DNA of 64,000 nucleotides, taken from NCBI RefSeq assembly GCF_019112545.1, contig NW_025064895.1:984049-1048048 (forward strand), read 5' to 3'. A program made the translations under genes and the position numbers. The number at the start of each line of letters is the position of its first letter. Positions within the stretch are counted from its first letter, which is position 1. Below the pieces are notes generated by a model that was not told the origin of the DNA, ran no database searches, and saw nothing but the letters and a program-made list of their open reading frames with translations. Source of the DNA: Guyanagaster necrorhizus. Lineage: Eukaryota; Basidiomycota; Agaricomycetes; Agaricales; Physalacriaceae. This document shows, piece by piece, positions 1 through 11,958 of this stretch.

Positions 1-1
1 C

Positions 2-1494
2 TTTATATCAAAGGTGCTCACAATAACTGAGCACAATTATGAGATTTATGACAAGGAACTCCTTGCCATAATGCTTGCTCTCGCTGAGTGGTGGCATTAT
101 CTCATTGGAGCCAATCACACTTTTGAAATGTGGACCAATCATCAAAACCTCCGATACTTTCAACAATCCCAAAAGCTTAATCGAAGACAAGTCAGATGGG
201 TCATGGAATTATCTGAATATGAATACATACTGTACCACAAGGCTGGAGCAGCAAACAAGAAGGCTGATTTCCTCAGCCGCTGGGTGGATCATAACCAAGG
301 AGGAGATGACAATAAAGAGATTGTATTATTACAACCAGAACACTTCTGGGCTATGATCATGTCAATGAAAGAGGAGATGCACAAACACATCAAGAGCACC
401 ATATGAGATCCATATAAATGGGATCAAAGGATCACCCCATCACTCAATCATGAGTGGGAGCTGAAGAAAGAAGAAGGATTGATCTGCTATGATGGGCAGA
501 TATATATCCCAAGGGATCATAGGCTTCAAGGTGACATCATTGCCACCTGTCATGATTATGCAACTGCCAGACATCCAGAGATCACTAAGACAAAGGAACT
601 AGTCTTGAGGGAATATTAGTAGCTAAAGATAGACCATGATATCATCTGATATATCAAGGCTTGTGAAGTCTGCCAATGAGGCAAGACTTTAACACAACCC
701 AGGGCAGCTCCACTCCACCCAAATAAGGTCCCTTCATCATCATAGACCCATATCTCAGTGGATATGATAACTGGACTTCCCAAAAGTGATGGCTATAACA
801 CAATCATCATCATAGTCGATCACTTCTCAAAGACAATCATTCTGATCATCTGCTCAACAGAACTCACATCTGAGAGATGGGTGAAAATACTACATGATGA
901 GGTATATGCAAAATATGGCATATCTCAAGTAGTAATTTCAGACAGAGGATCACAATTCATGTCCAAATTCTTGGACAACCTATACCAACTCTTCAACATC
1001 AAATGAAATGCCTCAACAGCATATCATCCACAGACAGATGGCCAAATAGAATGGGCTAATCAAGAAATTGAAAAGTACCTCAGACTTTTCATCAGTTACC
1101 GATAGGATGACTGGATGGAATGGCTCACATTAGCTGCATTCCAACACAATAACAGAGTCCACTTAGCAATGGGCAAAACACCGTTCTTTGTGAACTATGG
1201 ACAGAACTCACCAGTCATGCAAATGGGATGGTTACATACAATGACATCAACATCAATAAACTTCACAACAACAATGGCAAAGATCCATGAAGAAACCAAG
1301 ACCACACTCGAAAAGGCTGCCACAATGATGAAGAAGCAATACAACAAACACTGACATCCAGCACATGAATATTCAACTAATAACAAGGTTTGATTAGATA
1401 CATCAAATCTCCATCTGCCATGACCAAAGCAAAAGCTCACAGACAAATAGACAGGACCATTCAAAATCGTTACCAAGATTGGCAACTCCATATA
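2..1494 (+). pseudogene. Element E1: 3' part of Ty3/gypsy pol (RNase H and integrase), broken
   Basis: The window opens inside a pol reading frame. RNase H is visible first (TEHNYEIYDKELLAI, then NHQNL, then ADFLSR near residue 90). The integrase follows: an HHCC zinc domain (His residues near 550-575, CEVC near 670), the core with VDMITGLP near 755, ISDRG near 940 and NQEIEKYL near 1060. One frame is kept throughout, with scattered TGA and TAG codons, for example two adjacent stops near 619 where related copies read Trp-Trp. All stops can be derived by transitions. The chromodomain is missing because the frame runs directly into LTR sequence at about 1494. It is closest to element A in this window. 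The element begins outside the window. Confidence 0.9.
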
Positions 1495-1813
1495 AACAGC
1501 ACAACACCAAGACAACAGCTTTTGTGGAGCACTTGGCAACAGCAGGGGTAACAGCTCTATGACAGACAATATCTTTTATGAACAGCTATTAATAGCCAGA
1601 TAACAGAACAGTATTTAAGTAGCACCATTTTCACTATAGTAGTTCCAGCATTAAGGTAAAGTTTATTCTTCACCATCTACTCTCAAGCTCAAGCTTCTTG
1701 CACCTTGAACCACTACCATTATTAACTTTGTGAACTCAGTCAGTCTAACCCAAAGTGCAAGGTTCTGAACTGTTTATCACATGTTGATAGTCATATGAGA
1801 TTTGGGCTTAATA
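1495..1813 (+). repeat. Element E1: 3' LTR, 5'-truncated
   Basis: Matches the last 320 or so bases of the two LTRs of element A (28480-28998, 36479-36997), ending gggcttaata where A reads cctaaca or cctaata. It contains tatttaag and the segment agcattaaggtaa, one base different from the self-priming segment of A. The first 200 or so bases of the LTR, the PPT and the end of pol are deleted. Confidence 0.85.
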
Positions 1814-2287
1814 AGAGGCAGTAGTAGGGTCAGGTGAGGGAGACTGCTGAAAGAAGTCTCCTGGGATGTTCTCATCCTCATAGTTGGGTGAGAGTTCTGG
1901 GATCTATAGATTTCTGAATCCTGAGATACAAGAGTCATAGTCTCAGCTGGTTTGTCTAAGAGGGTATTGATGTCTTTCTTCTTCTTGAATGTCCCTTTGA
2001 TGCAGGCTGCTAGACCCAGCTTTGGGTAGGAGGTCTGTCAAGAGCTGGTGGGATGTTCATCAGGATTTGGAGATGTCATGTAGAGAAAGGTCAGAGGTTA
2101 TATTTTATAGGATGTGTTGAATGTGTTAAAACTTGTTGTAATGTCTGATTGCCTAAGCAGTAATTGAATGGCATCCCTGGCACAGCTGGATGATCACCAA
2201 CAATCCCAACAATGTTCTGACAATAGAAGCAAGGAGTTCAAAGAACTTGTGATCAAAGTTCAGATCTGAGAGGTTGATAGAGGGCAT
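1814..2287 (-). pseudogene. Element E2: N-terminal part of the pre-gag ORF1
   Basis: Read on the minus strand from ATG at 2287, it starts MPSINLSDLNFDHKFFELL and continues into the hydrophobic stretch LASIVRTLLGLLVIIQLC, which is shared with elements F, G, I, A and C2. Several in-frame stops are present. The frame is cut at 1813 by the insertion of E1; the rest of E2 (gag, pol, other LTR) must lie left of the window. Function unknown; see ORF1 of element I for the most complete copy. Confidence 0.75.
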
Positions 2288-2330
2288 TTAGTTTCCTCTG
2301 CACTAATAGGTATGAGGAAAGAGAAGGGGA

Positions 2331-2343
2331 AGCTTCAAGCTAA
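2331..2343 (-). promoter_or_regulatory. Element E2: self-priming primer-binding site
   Basis: On the minus strand the 13-mer TTAGCTTGAAGCT begins one base inside the 5' LTR boundary. Its exact reverse complement lies in the E2 LTR at 2499-2511, just after the likely transcription start. Complementarity is 13 of 13. This is the arrangement known from Tf1, where the 5' end of the mRNA primes reverse transcription. Confidence 0.75.
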
Positions 2344-2344
2344 T

Positions 2345-2803
2345 TGTTAGACCTAAGCATCATATGAACAGAAACATGTGATAAACAGAAGCTGCCTCAC
2401 ACTTCAGGCAGTTGTCTGAGTTCACTAATGCACTTCTGAATCAGTGTGTCACAAGGCCAAGAAAAATTGGCTCAAGAGTAGAATAGTGTGAATAAACTTT
2501 AGCTTGAAGCTGGGAATTACCAGCAAGAGCAAGCAGTCTTAAATACTGTACAGGGTCAGCTATTACTACTATAACTAATTGTGTGTTTCTTGGTCCATTG
2601 TGCCCATTGTCCTAAGGTGTTGCTATTTTATATAAAAGACTGGTTGTGCATTGTCAGGCAATGCTGTTGCATCAAAAGATAATGACTGACTTGGCTAGTT
2701 GTGCTGACTAAGCCTCATCTCATGGTCCTAAGCACTTAGGTTAGGCACTCTGACTAAGCATAAATAGAGGTTAATCCAGGAAAAGAATGGAAAAATCATA
2801 ACA
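2345..2803 (-). repeat. Element E2: 5' LTR
   Basis: 459 bases, from tgttagacct to aaatcataaca on the plus strand, so TGTTATGATTTTT...TCTAACA in element sense. A minus-strand TATTTAAG-like TATA box lies about 35 bases before the self-priming segment at 2499-2511. The right flank is C1 LTR sequence, so E2 was inserted into that LTR. The second LTR lies outside the window. Confidence 0.85.
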
Positions 2804-3189
2804 AAGACTGTGGGACAGACTTAGTCATCATAATAAGGCCAAGTCTATCATTGTCTTTTGATATAATGATGCCTCTTGACAGTAGACAACAATGCTTTTG
2901 TAGATAGTAATGATGCTCAAGGACAAGAGCACAAAGACTTAGACAGACACAATTAGTAGTAGTATATTTATCTCAATGAATGAATGGTATATAAGTAGGA
3001 TAGTTCTCACTGTATAACCCCAGCTTTGAGCTAAAGTTTATTTCTTACCATTCTATCTTGAGCCTTTTGTAAATAGCCTTAGAATATAAAGCCATATAAA
3101 TGCATACAGTGAACTTAGGCATGACTGCATGAATACAATACAGCATCTATTTATCACATGTTTAGATCATATGCCACTTGGGCTTAACA
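2804..3189 (+). repeat. Element C1: probable 5' LTR, left part displaced by E2
   Basis: Resembles the last 390 or so bases of the C2 LTR: gactgtgggacag near the left end, tatataag near 2989, then agctttgagctaaag, and the end cacttgggcttaaca. The left portion is presumably beyond E2. It runs directly into mid-gag with no PBS or ORF1, so about 2 kb has been lost. Assignment to C1 is by position; similarity to the 3' LTR at 50658-50910 is only partial. Confidence 0.55.
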
Positions 3190-3206
3190 GAAGTTCACTG
3201 ACTCAG

Positions 3207-3847
3207 CAGTAGAAGACATATATAAAGCCAAAATGTATAAGCTCCAAATAGATAATAAAACAGCCAGCAAGTATTTCAGAGAACTTGAGTGACTGACCTG
3301 CTTTACTGACTTCCACCATGATATCAGCAAAACTAGTTACATGGTCATCACTCTGAAAGTCAGTGTTTCTCAGTCACACACTAAGATCATCTCAGATATT
3401 AGCATCAACATTCTTGAGAGGTATGATGTCTGGAAGGAATAGATCATCATCATAAACTATGAGTAATAATGCCAGAAGATGACTAATGTAATAAACTAAG
3501 GACATGACAAGAAAACTGGTTATAGCCATTCCTCTAAGATCAACATCAGATACCTGAAGATAATAGGCTTCAACATGACTACCACAGCCAAAGAGAAGAA
3601 GACAGCCATCAAAGTCACATATACAGATCAGAAGAAGTCCATAGACATTGACTAAATAAAGAAGAAAGAGAAATGTTTTAACTGTAGAGAGAAGAGTCAT
3701 CTCACAAAGAACTACCTGAAGAAGAAACAGATATATGAGAAAATACAAGCACAAATTGAGGAGTTTCAAAAGGAAGCTGACACTATGGAAGAAGAAAATA
3801 GCAAAGAGACAAAGATTGTAAAAGTAAAAGATAGAGCCAACAAGTGA
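3207..3847 (+). pseudogene. Element C1: gag, 5'-truncated
   Basis: The frame resembles the middle and end of gag in the other copies (MYKLQIDNKTASKYFRELE, then YDVWKE). It ends in a zinc knuckle reading CFNCREKSHLTKNY near 3678-3720, in which the last Cys of the expected C-x2-C-x4-H-x4-C is Tyr, a single G to A change. Several TGA and TAA codons interrupt it. The N-terminus is missing, with LTR sequence joined to it. The 3' end overlaps pol at agtgatgattcc, one base shorter than the junction seen in younger copies. Confidence 0.75.
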
Positions 3848-6248
3848 TGATTCCACTTGCTTAGTCTATAGATTAAATAGTGTGCCCTTGACAGCTGCTG
3901 GTTGGACTTGTGATACTTCTGTAAATACTTGTAAATTATCAATGCATTTGAATATACCCACCTCAACTCCAGCACTGAATCCACTGAAGGAATCAAAAAA
4001 ACTAAAAAATCAATTACTCATAGACTGAACAGACCTCTAAGAAATCTGCACCAGGATAGTTCAAACCATTCAGAACAGAGCAGACTTGGCATGCCATCAA
4101 ATATGTCAAAACAGAAGAAAAAGTGAAGGCCATACTCAAGAATTGGATACATAAAGCCTGAACCAAGGAAATAATCAATAAGATGATAAAAGAAATGAGG
4201 AAAGTGGAGAGAGCTTAGGCATTGAAATAGTTGGACAAGTTAAAGAAACTCCAGAGATATATTCAGCAACAAAAGGCTAGAGGAAGAGATCTATTAGTCA
4301 AAACACTGATTGAAACACTGAAGAGCCATGCCATCTATATGGCTACAGCCTTGATTAACAATAGCTGTACTGAGAGTTTGATCAATCAGGATTTCATTGT
4401 AAAGAATCACCTTCCTACTAAAGCTACTGCTGCTCTCATCCCAGTCTATAACATGGATGGAATCAGGAATCAGGCTAGATCCATCATGACATTTGTTGAG
4501 TTATATCTAGTAATTAGAGACTACACTAAGCAGATCAACTTGGCTGTCACCAACCTAGGCTTCAAGAAAATATTTTTAGGGCATGACTGGCTGATCAGAC
4601 ATAATCTGCTGATCAACTGAAAGACTGGTAGAATCATGTTTGCATAGTGCCAATGCTATAAAACCCTCTTCATCCTACCAGATGAAGACTCAGAAGACTT
4701 ATGAAACAAAGAGACAAAGAAAAGAGAGATGATCTTAGCAGTTGATGTTGAAGAAGCCATCTGCATATGAGCAGTACACTATGTTAACAACTTGGCAGCA
4801 AAGGCCAACACCACTAAGAAAGTTAAGACATTTGAAAAAATAGTGCCTGAATGGGCAAGAGACTTTCAGGATCTTTTTAACAAAGAGAACTTTGACAAAC
4901 TCTCTGACTTGAAGCCTTGAGATCACACTATTGAATTAATCCCCAACATGAACACCAACTTAGACTGTAAAGTCTATCCTCTCAACCAGTATAAACAGAA
5001 AGAGCTTGACAAATTCCTGGACAAGAATCTAATGAGTGGGCATATTCAACTCTCCAAATCTCCCATGGCACTGCTGTTTTTCTTTGTCAAAAAGAAGAAT
5101 GGCAAGCTATGACTCATTCAGAACTATTAAAAACTCAACAAGATGACAATCAAAAACTGGTATCTATTACCACTCATCTCTAAGCTTATAAACAAGCTAT
5201 GAGAGGCAAAGTACTATTTGAAACTCAATATATGATGGAGATACAACAACATCTATATAAAAGAGGGAGACAAATGGAAGGCAGCATTCTGAATTAATTG
5301 AGGATTGTTTGAGCCCATGGTAATATTCTTTAGACTCACTAATTCCTCTGCAATATTCTAGTGGATAATAAACAGCATCTTCAAAGAACTCATTGCCACT
5401 AGAAAGGTTACTATTTATCTTGACAATATTCTCATCATGTCTCATAAAAAGAAGAATACTGTCATCTGATCTGTCAAGTTCTGATGATTATGAGAAAGCA
5501 CAAGCTATTTCTCAAAGCAGAAAAATGCAAGTTTGAGATGCTCAAAATGGAATACCTAGAGGTTATCATCAGTAAAGAAAGCATTCAAATGGATCCAGTC
5601 AAGGTTTATGGCATAACTGAATGACCTGTATCCACCAAGAAAAAGAAGCTACAGTCATTCCTCAGATTTACCAACTTCTATTACTGATTCATCAGGGACT
5701 ACAGCAAAACCATATGGCCAATAACCCAACTCATGGGTAATACACTCTAGGCCTGGAGAATCATGCAGCTCAATGTCTTTGATCATCTGAAGAAGCAGCT
5801 AGCCAAGGGCATTGTTCTCACTATTCTGATGGAATAGGAGAAACTTCAGATAGAAGCAGATTCTAGAAAAGAGACTATAGGAGCTATACTGTTACAAGAG
5901 CAGAAGGAAAGATAATGATCAGTCATCTTCTTATCAAAGGCTTTCACAATAACCAAGTGGAACTATGAGATCTATAATAAGAAACTGCTAGCTATCATGC
6001 TCATACTGACAGAATGGCAGCATTATCTCATAGATGCCATCTAATGATTCAAAATCTGAACAGATCATCAAAACCTCTATCACTTCCATCTCTCTTAGAA
6101 GCTGAACTGACGCCAAGCTCAGTGGATCACAGAACTCACTGAGTATGACTTTACCCTCTAACACAAGGCTGATATAATAAACTAAAAAGCTGATCTCCTC
6201 AGTTGCCACACTGACTACAATCAAGGTCAGAATGATAACAAGAGAGTC
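3844..6248 (+). pseudogene. Element C1: pol, first part (protease, reverse transcriptase, RNase H)
   Basis: The aspartic protease region is open at 4231-4620: ALINNSCTESLIN corresponds to ALIDSGCTGSSIN of younger copies, so the catalytic Asp is now Asn. The reverse transcriptase follows (SPMALLFFFVKKKNGKL, then IYLDNILIMS near 5415, where YLDD has become YLDN), then RNase H (EIYNKKLLAIM near 5970). Many stops are present. The frame is interrupted at 6248 by solo LTR E and everything nested in it, and resumes at 49103. Confidence 0.85.
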
Positions 6249-6740
6249 TGTCATGCTACTATCAAACAATCACAAATGTCTGGCATTGCTTCCATTGGAG
6301 TCTGATTTTATATGCTGCTGGCATTGAAGGATGACAAGGATGATGAGATAAGCAATGATAATGAGAGGAATGAGTTCAGATGGCTGATAGATTATATTGG
6401 TCAGAGTGATGAGAATAATTACATCAGATAATCAGAGAGTTTAGTAGGTGTATTAAATCTTAGCTTGAGACTGAAGTACATTACTGTATCCTACTGTCTT
6501 AAATACTGTTTAAAAGCCTTTTGCCTTACAGATGATTATTGTCTGGTTTCCATGTCCTTTGCTCATTGTTTTAATAATAATAACTGTGCCTATGCCTTTG
6601 AGCATCATTGTCATCTGGTAGTGTCATTGCTATAGCAAGTTTTCTATGTGTCACAGCCTTTATTATGAAGAGAGCATGGGATAATGACTACTAGTATATC
6701 ATTACCAGCTGCTTATTGTGTGTTGATAAATAAGATGCAG
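6249..6740 (-). repeat. Solo LTR E, left segment
   Basis: Begins tgtcatgctac at 6249, after the 5-mer gagtc (6244-6248). Its other end, ...gaaaattgtgaca, is at 49102, followed by gaatc. It therefore has TG...CA termini and a 5-bp TSD differing by one transition. It lies inside the C1 pol frame, which continues on the other side. A minus-strand TATTTAAG and a segment similar to the self-priming region (near 6448-6460) suggest an LTR related to the TGTTATG group, in minus orientation. It is split by C2 at 6740. A short open stretch at 6684-6914 is incidental. Confidence 0.6.
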
Positions 6741-7194
6741 TGTTATGATTTTCTCTATTTTCTTCTCTTTTTTTTTTTTACCCCTATTCATGCTCAGTCA
6801 GAGCACCTAAGCCAGTGCTTAGGACTGTGGGACAGTCTTAGTCATCACATCAACAATTGCCTTGTGACATGTAGTGATGCTCTAACAATGAGACAATCCA
6901 CCTTTTGTAGGTAACTACAACATTCCAGGACAATGAGTACTATAGCACAGATGCTCATAATTAGTAATGCTATATTTATCTAAGAGATGAACAGTATATA
7001 AGCAGCATAGTTAGCAACATGTATCTCTAGTCTCAAACTATTCTTTATTCTACTATTTCTACTCAAGTCAACTAAGCATTGACTTTGAAATATAATACTA
7101 TCAAACACAAAAGTGAATTCAGATGTGATTGTATGAATGCAATACAGCATCTGTCTATCATGTGTATATAGTCATATGTCACTTAGGTCTCACA
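6741..7194 (+). repeat. Element C2: 5' LTR
   Basis: 454 bases from tgttatgattttctc to ggtctcaca. The TATA box tatataag lies near 6996. The segment agtctcaaactat at 7029-7041 matches the PBS at 12 of 13 positions. The partner LTR is 22489-22693 joined to 48722-48967. Confidence 0.9.
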
Positions 7195-7195
7195 A

Positions 7196-7208
7196 TTAGT
7201 TTGAGACT
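7196..7208 (+). promoter_or_regulatory. Element C2: self-priming primer-binding site
   Basis: TTAGTTTGAGACT starts one base after the LTR. Its reverse complement AGTCTCAAACTAA pairs with AGTCTCAAACTAT at 7029-7041 of the LTR. The pair differs in sequence from those of A and of E2, F, G and I, yet keeps complementarity. Confidence 0.75.
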
Positions 7209-7252
7209 TCTACTTCCCTTTTTTTATGCCCACTAAGAGTGAAGAAAACCAA

Positions 7253-8398
7253 ATGCCATCAATCAACATCACAACCACCAATCTCATAGATGACTTCTTT
7301 AAGCTACTGGCTTCCATTATTAGAATGCTTTTAAGCTCACTTGCCATCATCTAACTTTGCTGCAGACATTAATCAGTTATAGCTTGAGTAGTCAGACACT
7401 ACCATTCTTTCCAACAGATTCAGCAAATATTATGCAATGTCATCTCTGATCTCCCCCTCCATAATATCCCTCTCTCTACCAGAACCTTCTTTCAGCCTGT
7501 GTTTGGAATTATACCTAAAGCTGAGCATAGTTACCTGAGTAAAAGGCATGCTGAGAAAGAAGAAGAATCTAGACAATCTAATAAACTTCCTCAAACTACT
7601 AGCAGACACAATGAGCATTAGAACACAGAGTTCAGGAACCTCTGAGTCCTGCTGCATATCTCTGACCATAAAGATGAGGACCTCTCCAATAACTTCTTTG
7701 AGGAGTTGCTATCTCTTGACTCTTCCACCACTTCTCATGAATCCAGCATTGGAGACTGTGCCAGAGACTCTATTGATGAGGTTGGAAGACTTGCAGGCAG
7801 AGGATTCAGGTATGCCATCTCTTGAGAAAGTCCTATTCCCCTAACCCTCAGCCTGCTCTTATTGACCTCCAGCAATCTCTATAAGCACTCTTTCAACACA
7901 TCTGCAAGAAGAGAGTTTGAGGCAGAAGGGTACAACTTCAACAACTCAGGAATCTTTGACTGGCTGGATGCAGAAGAAAGAGAGCTTGATCATCAGCAGC
8001 AAGAGGCTGATAAAGCCTATTACAATGCACAGTACAGACAGCAAGCAAGAGAAGAACAAGCAGTAGAGTGAGGATCAGCCTCACCTGAACATTATAGATT
8101 ATATTCAGAAGATGAAGGAGATTTATTCTCAGGCATTCCTGCTAAAGAAGTCCAGCAAATTAGAGTTGCAAACCCTCCACTCTCTAGTTCCACCAATAGT
8201 AACAACAGCAGACCCCATGAGTGGGGTTCAGATAATGAAGACAGCTCCTAGTTAGAGCCAGCCACTGTTCTCACTGCAGATGAGGTCCAATGAATTGACA
8301 ATAACTATGAGCCCTCTCCTCCTACCTATAAAGAAAGCACCAGTGACAGCTCTCTTTTTAGCAATGCCAGCTCAATCCTTGGAGGCTATAGAATCTGA
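7253..8398 (+). pseudogene. Element C2: pre-gag ORF1
   Basis: Starts at ATG 7253 with MPSINITTTNLIDDFFKLL followed by the hydrophobic stretch LASIIRMLLSSLAII, the same N-terminus as in E2, F, G, A and I. The middle is acidic and Gln-rich (RREFEAEGYNFNNSGIFDW, then EERELDHQQQEADKAYY, near 7900-8040). The frame is held to TGA at 8396, with several stops inside. The next ORF (gag) is in the +1 frame and overlaps its end. No match to a family of known function; the hydrophobic segment could anchor the protein in a membrane or drive assembly. Confidence 0.65.
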
Positions 8399-10406
8399 GT
8401 ACCTCCAGAGGTCAGAATCTCTGACAGAGCCCTCTGATGATTCTTACATAGATGTATCACCACCCTCTTTCTCAATGAACAGTTCTACAATGACTTTCAC
8501 TGATATAGCTAGGAGATAGAGAGAAAAAGAGAGCCAGATTGAGGGGTCAGGCCTTTCTGACTTCATTGGCAGCCTTTTATTAGAACCTTCAGCATAAGCA
8601 CTCAACTCTGAACTGATAGAGAGCTCCCCAGCAACAGTTTGGGCTTCTGAGCCATCTATTTATGATCTGCCTGCTGATGTCCTTGAGGAGAGCAAGAAGA
8701 ACAATGAGGGGAAAGAGGAGGATGATGAGAATGAGAAGGACCTATCAGCTGAAATTGACCCTTAGATCCAGTATAGAGACACTGACAAAGAATAACTTGA
8801 GAAAGAGATTTAGCAGATCAGAGAAGAGGAATTTGAGGAGCTGTACTATGAAGGAACAGCAACATTATGGAAGGAAATCAGTTGGCTAATGATCCTTCTG
8901 GATAGAAGGTATTCAGCCACTGGTGATGATGAAAAAAGACACATTCTACAGTATGCTATGACTGACTATGCAATTTATATTTATAACAGAATACATTCAG
9001 AAAACTGGCTAAAGGTCCTACTGGCCTTTAAGTATGAGATTCAACTTATACTGAGGACTCCACTGGTTCTCTTTAAGCATGCTGTATATATGGCACTATC
9101 TATTCAAACAACCAGTATCTGATCTTTCTGGCCTATGACATCAAGCCAAAAAGCCACCTTCTGGGCTATACAGCCCAAACTTCAGAAACCTCTATGACTG
9201 ATCAGATTCTGAAATCCATAGACTGGCTCAAAAAGCCAACTACTTGAGGCCCAACCCCCTGCAGACCAGAACTCTGAAGAAGATAATCCTGAAGCCATAA
9301 AACTTGGGTTTATGATATGAAATAGACAGATCATACAGATGGAAGCATATTCTGAGGAAAATCCAGTATCTGATAATAGGTCTCTGCATTTGCTCCCCAG
9401 ACTCTTGGTAGAATGGCAATGACTACCCTTCAATGAATATCTCAATCTGATGGGCATATTACCACAGAACACTGCCATGCTTCAATGCAAACCAGACCTG
9501 CTTCAAACTCTCTGACCCTTTAAGAGTGTGTCAGATAACATTGACTGATTTATAGTTGACTGTGAACAATACTTTGAGATATACATTGTCTATCTCAGAG
9601 CAGACATGAACAAAGTCACTTTCACTGCCTCCTACTTTGAAAGTAAGGCCAAGTGATGGTGGATTCTGATTGCCCCAATACTATGCTCCACAATCTATCA
9701 GCATTACTGCTATCTGTCTTGGCCTGTCTTCAAGCAGATGATCCAAGACAAGTTCATTGATCCAGCTGTCTAGGAGGTGCACAAAAACAAGATGAAGGAG
9801 CTTTGTATGGGTGACAAAATTGCCAGCAAGTACTTCAATAAATTAGAATGGTTAGGGACACTAGCTGAAGTATAGGAAAGTACTGATGATGACAAGCAGA
9901 TAGTTAAGTACCTTAAGATGGGGGTGCCTCTATCTTATATCAGCATAATTTCTAATATAGGCACCAACATCCCAAAGAGGTATGATGCATGAAAGGCAAG
10001 AATCATAGAGATGAACAAGGAAAGACTGCAACAGTAGGCAGCTAATATGGAGATCATAACTAAACAGAAGAAGCCCCATCTGACCAACAATAGAAAGGGC
10101 ACTGGCAGCAGAACACCAGTAAAGAACAGCATAATATTGACTCCCTTCCATACCATGCAGAAAACTGGAACAGAGATCATGTATACAGATAGTGGAAAGC
10201 TGAAAGATATAGATTGCCTCAAGAAGGAGAGAAAGTGTTTCAACTGCAGACAGAAGAGCCATATATCATGAGATTGCCCTAAGAAGAAGCACATATAGGA
10301 GGATATTCAGGCTTAGATCATGAAGTTGCAGAAGAAAGCAGAAGGACTTGAGGATCTGGGAATAGAGACTTGGGTCAAGGAGGTAAAAGATGAGGCTGAC
10401 TAGTGA
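8364..10406 (+). pseudogene. Element C2: gag
   Basis: In the +1 frame relative to ORF1, the first in-frame ATG in the overlap is at 8364. An acidic N-terminal region (EESKKNNEGKEEDDENEKD near 8690-8740) is followed by the Ty3/gypsy Gag capsid-like domain: DNIDWFIVDCEQYFEIY near 9536-9590, then FTASYFESKAK, then FKQMIQDKFIDPAV. The zinc knuckle CFNCRQKSHIS*DC lies at about 10237-10278, with a TGA at one Arg position. The ORF ends with TAG and TGA at 10401-10406, overlapping pol. Confidence 0.8.
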
Positions 10407-11467
10407 GTGATTCCACTAGATCAGCCAAAGGACTTATTAGTGTGTCACAAGGAGCTGTGGGTCAGACTCATATACTCTCTGTATATAGTCATATTTATGT
10501 GCATTCAAATATACCCTGAGTTGCTTCTCCTACCATTACAAAAGAATCACATTAACAAACTCAATCACCCCTGGGCCAAACAAGAAAAGAGACCTCCAAT
10601 GAATGGTTGAAACCATTCAACACAGAATAGACTTAGTGATGCATTAGGAATGCCAAAACTAATGAAGAATCAGTTGCTGCCTTATGAGGATGGATCTATC
10701 AATCAAGAACCAGTGAAGTAGATGATGAACTAGTCTGAGAAATGAGGAAAGCAGAAGGAGGAAGAGCATTAGAATAGCTGGATGAACTCTGGAGCCCAAA
10801 AAGATTTATCTGATAGCAGAAGACATGAGGACAGGATCTCATGGTAAAAGCACAAATCCAAACACTCACAAACCAAGCCACCTTTACTGTCACTGTGTTA
10901 ATTGACAGTGACTGTACAGGAAGCTCTATCAACTGAGCCTTCATCAACATGCACCAACTCTCTATCAAAGCCACTGTGGCACCAATCTCAGTCTATAATG
11001 CTGATGGAACCAAGAATCAGGCTGGCTCAATTACAGAATTTATCAAACTCTGAATAACTATCAGGAATCATTCAGAGAGGATTGATTTAGCTATCATAGA
11101 ACTAGACACCAAAGAACTATTCCTTGAGCATGACTGGTTAATATGCCACAATCTGCTTATTAACTAAAAGACCCAACAAATTACCTTTGCCTGATGCCAC
11201 TGTTGAAAGGCACTATTCTTACTCTCAGACAGCAACCCTGAGAACTGATAGGATGAGAAGATGAAAGATGGTGAAACCATCCTTGCCATAGATATGAAAC
11301 ATGCATTACACCTACAGGAAATCCATCATGCTAATGGTCTGACAGCCAAAGTGAATGAGAAGAAGAAGACCAAGATATTTGAGGAGATAGTATCTGAATG
11401 AGCATGAGACTATTATGACTTGTTTGAAAAGAAAAACTTCAATAAACTCTCTGATCCTAAGCCATGG
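10403..11467 (+). pseudogene. Element C2: pol, first part (protease)
   Basis: Starts in the -1 frame relative to gag at the conserved junction GTGAGTGATTCCAC. The retropepsin motif reads VLIDSDCTGSSIN near 10898; the Gly of DSG is Asp. The downstream retropepsin segment FLEHDWLICHNLLIN is near 11130. The reading frame is interrupted at ccatgg by element F and resumes at 19651 with the reverse transcriptase. Confidence 0.85.
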
Positions 11468-11925
11468 TGTTAGACTCAAGCATCACATGAACAGACACAC
11501 ATGATAGATAGATATCACCTCACACTTTGAGTGATCAAATGAATCCACTGATGCATATTCTGATCAGTGTGTCACAAGGCCTGAAGAATCAGCTTGAGGG
11601 TAGAATGAGATGAATAAACTTTAGCTCAAAGCTGGAGTTTCCAGCAAGAGCAAGCAGTCTTAAATACTGTACAAGTTGTAGCTAACAATACTACTATCTA
11701 TTGTGTGTTGTCAAGTCCTTTGTGCTCATTGTCCTTGAGTGTTATTAGTGTATATAAAAGATTGATTGTGCATCATCAGGCAATGCAGTTGCATCAAAAG
11801 ACAATGACAAACTTGACCAGTTGTGATGATTAAATCTTGTCTCATGATCCTAAGCACTTGTCCTTAGCACCCTGACTAAGCATAAATAGGAAAGAAAATG
11901 AGGAATAAGGTGAAAAATCATAACA
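11468..11925 (-). repeat. Element F: 3' LTR
   Basis: 458 bases, tgttagactcaag to aaatcataaca on the plus strand. Compared with the 5' LTR over the first 115 or so bases I count about 20 differences, all transitions, many of them paired CA/TG differences. The adjacent polypurine tract reads CTTAAAGAGAAGG on the minus strand (11926-11940). Confidence 0.92.
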
Positions 11926-11958
11926 TTACCTTCTCTTTAAGACCATCATCCTGATGGC

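Noticed and set aside
1195..1569. 124-codon minus-strand open stretch opposite E1 integrase and LTR
   Set aside because: Crosses the pol-LTR deletion junction and lies antisense to a clear integrase frame; no motif.
3392..3856. 154-codon hydrophobic minus-strand open stretch resembling a membrane protein
   Set aside because: It is the complement of C1 gag; the Leu/Phe/Tyr-rich appearance comes from the purine-rich sense strand.
6768..6780. Poly-T run as a possible transcription terminator
   Set aside because: It is the variable T-tract near the start of the C-type LTR; no other terminator evidence.
8280..8519. Open stretch that could be a separate small gene in C2
   Set aside because: It is the start of the gag frame in the overlap with ORF1, not an independent gene.
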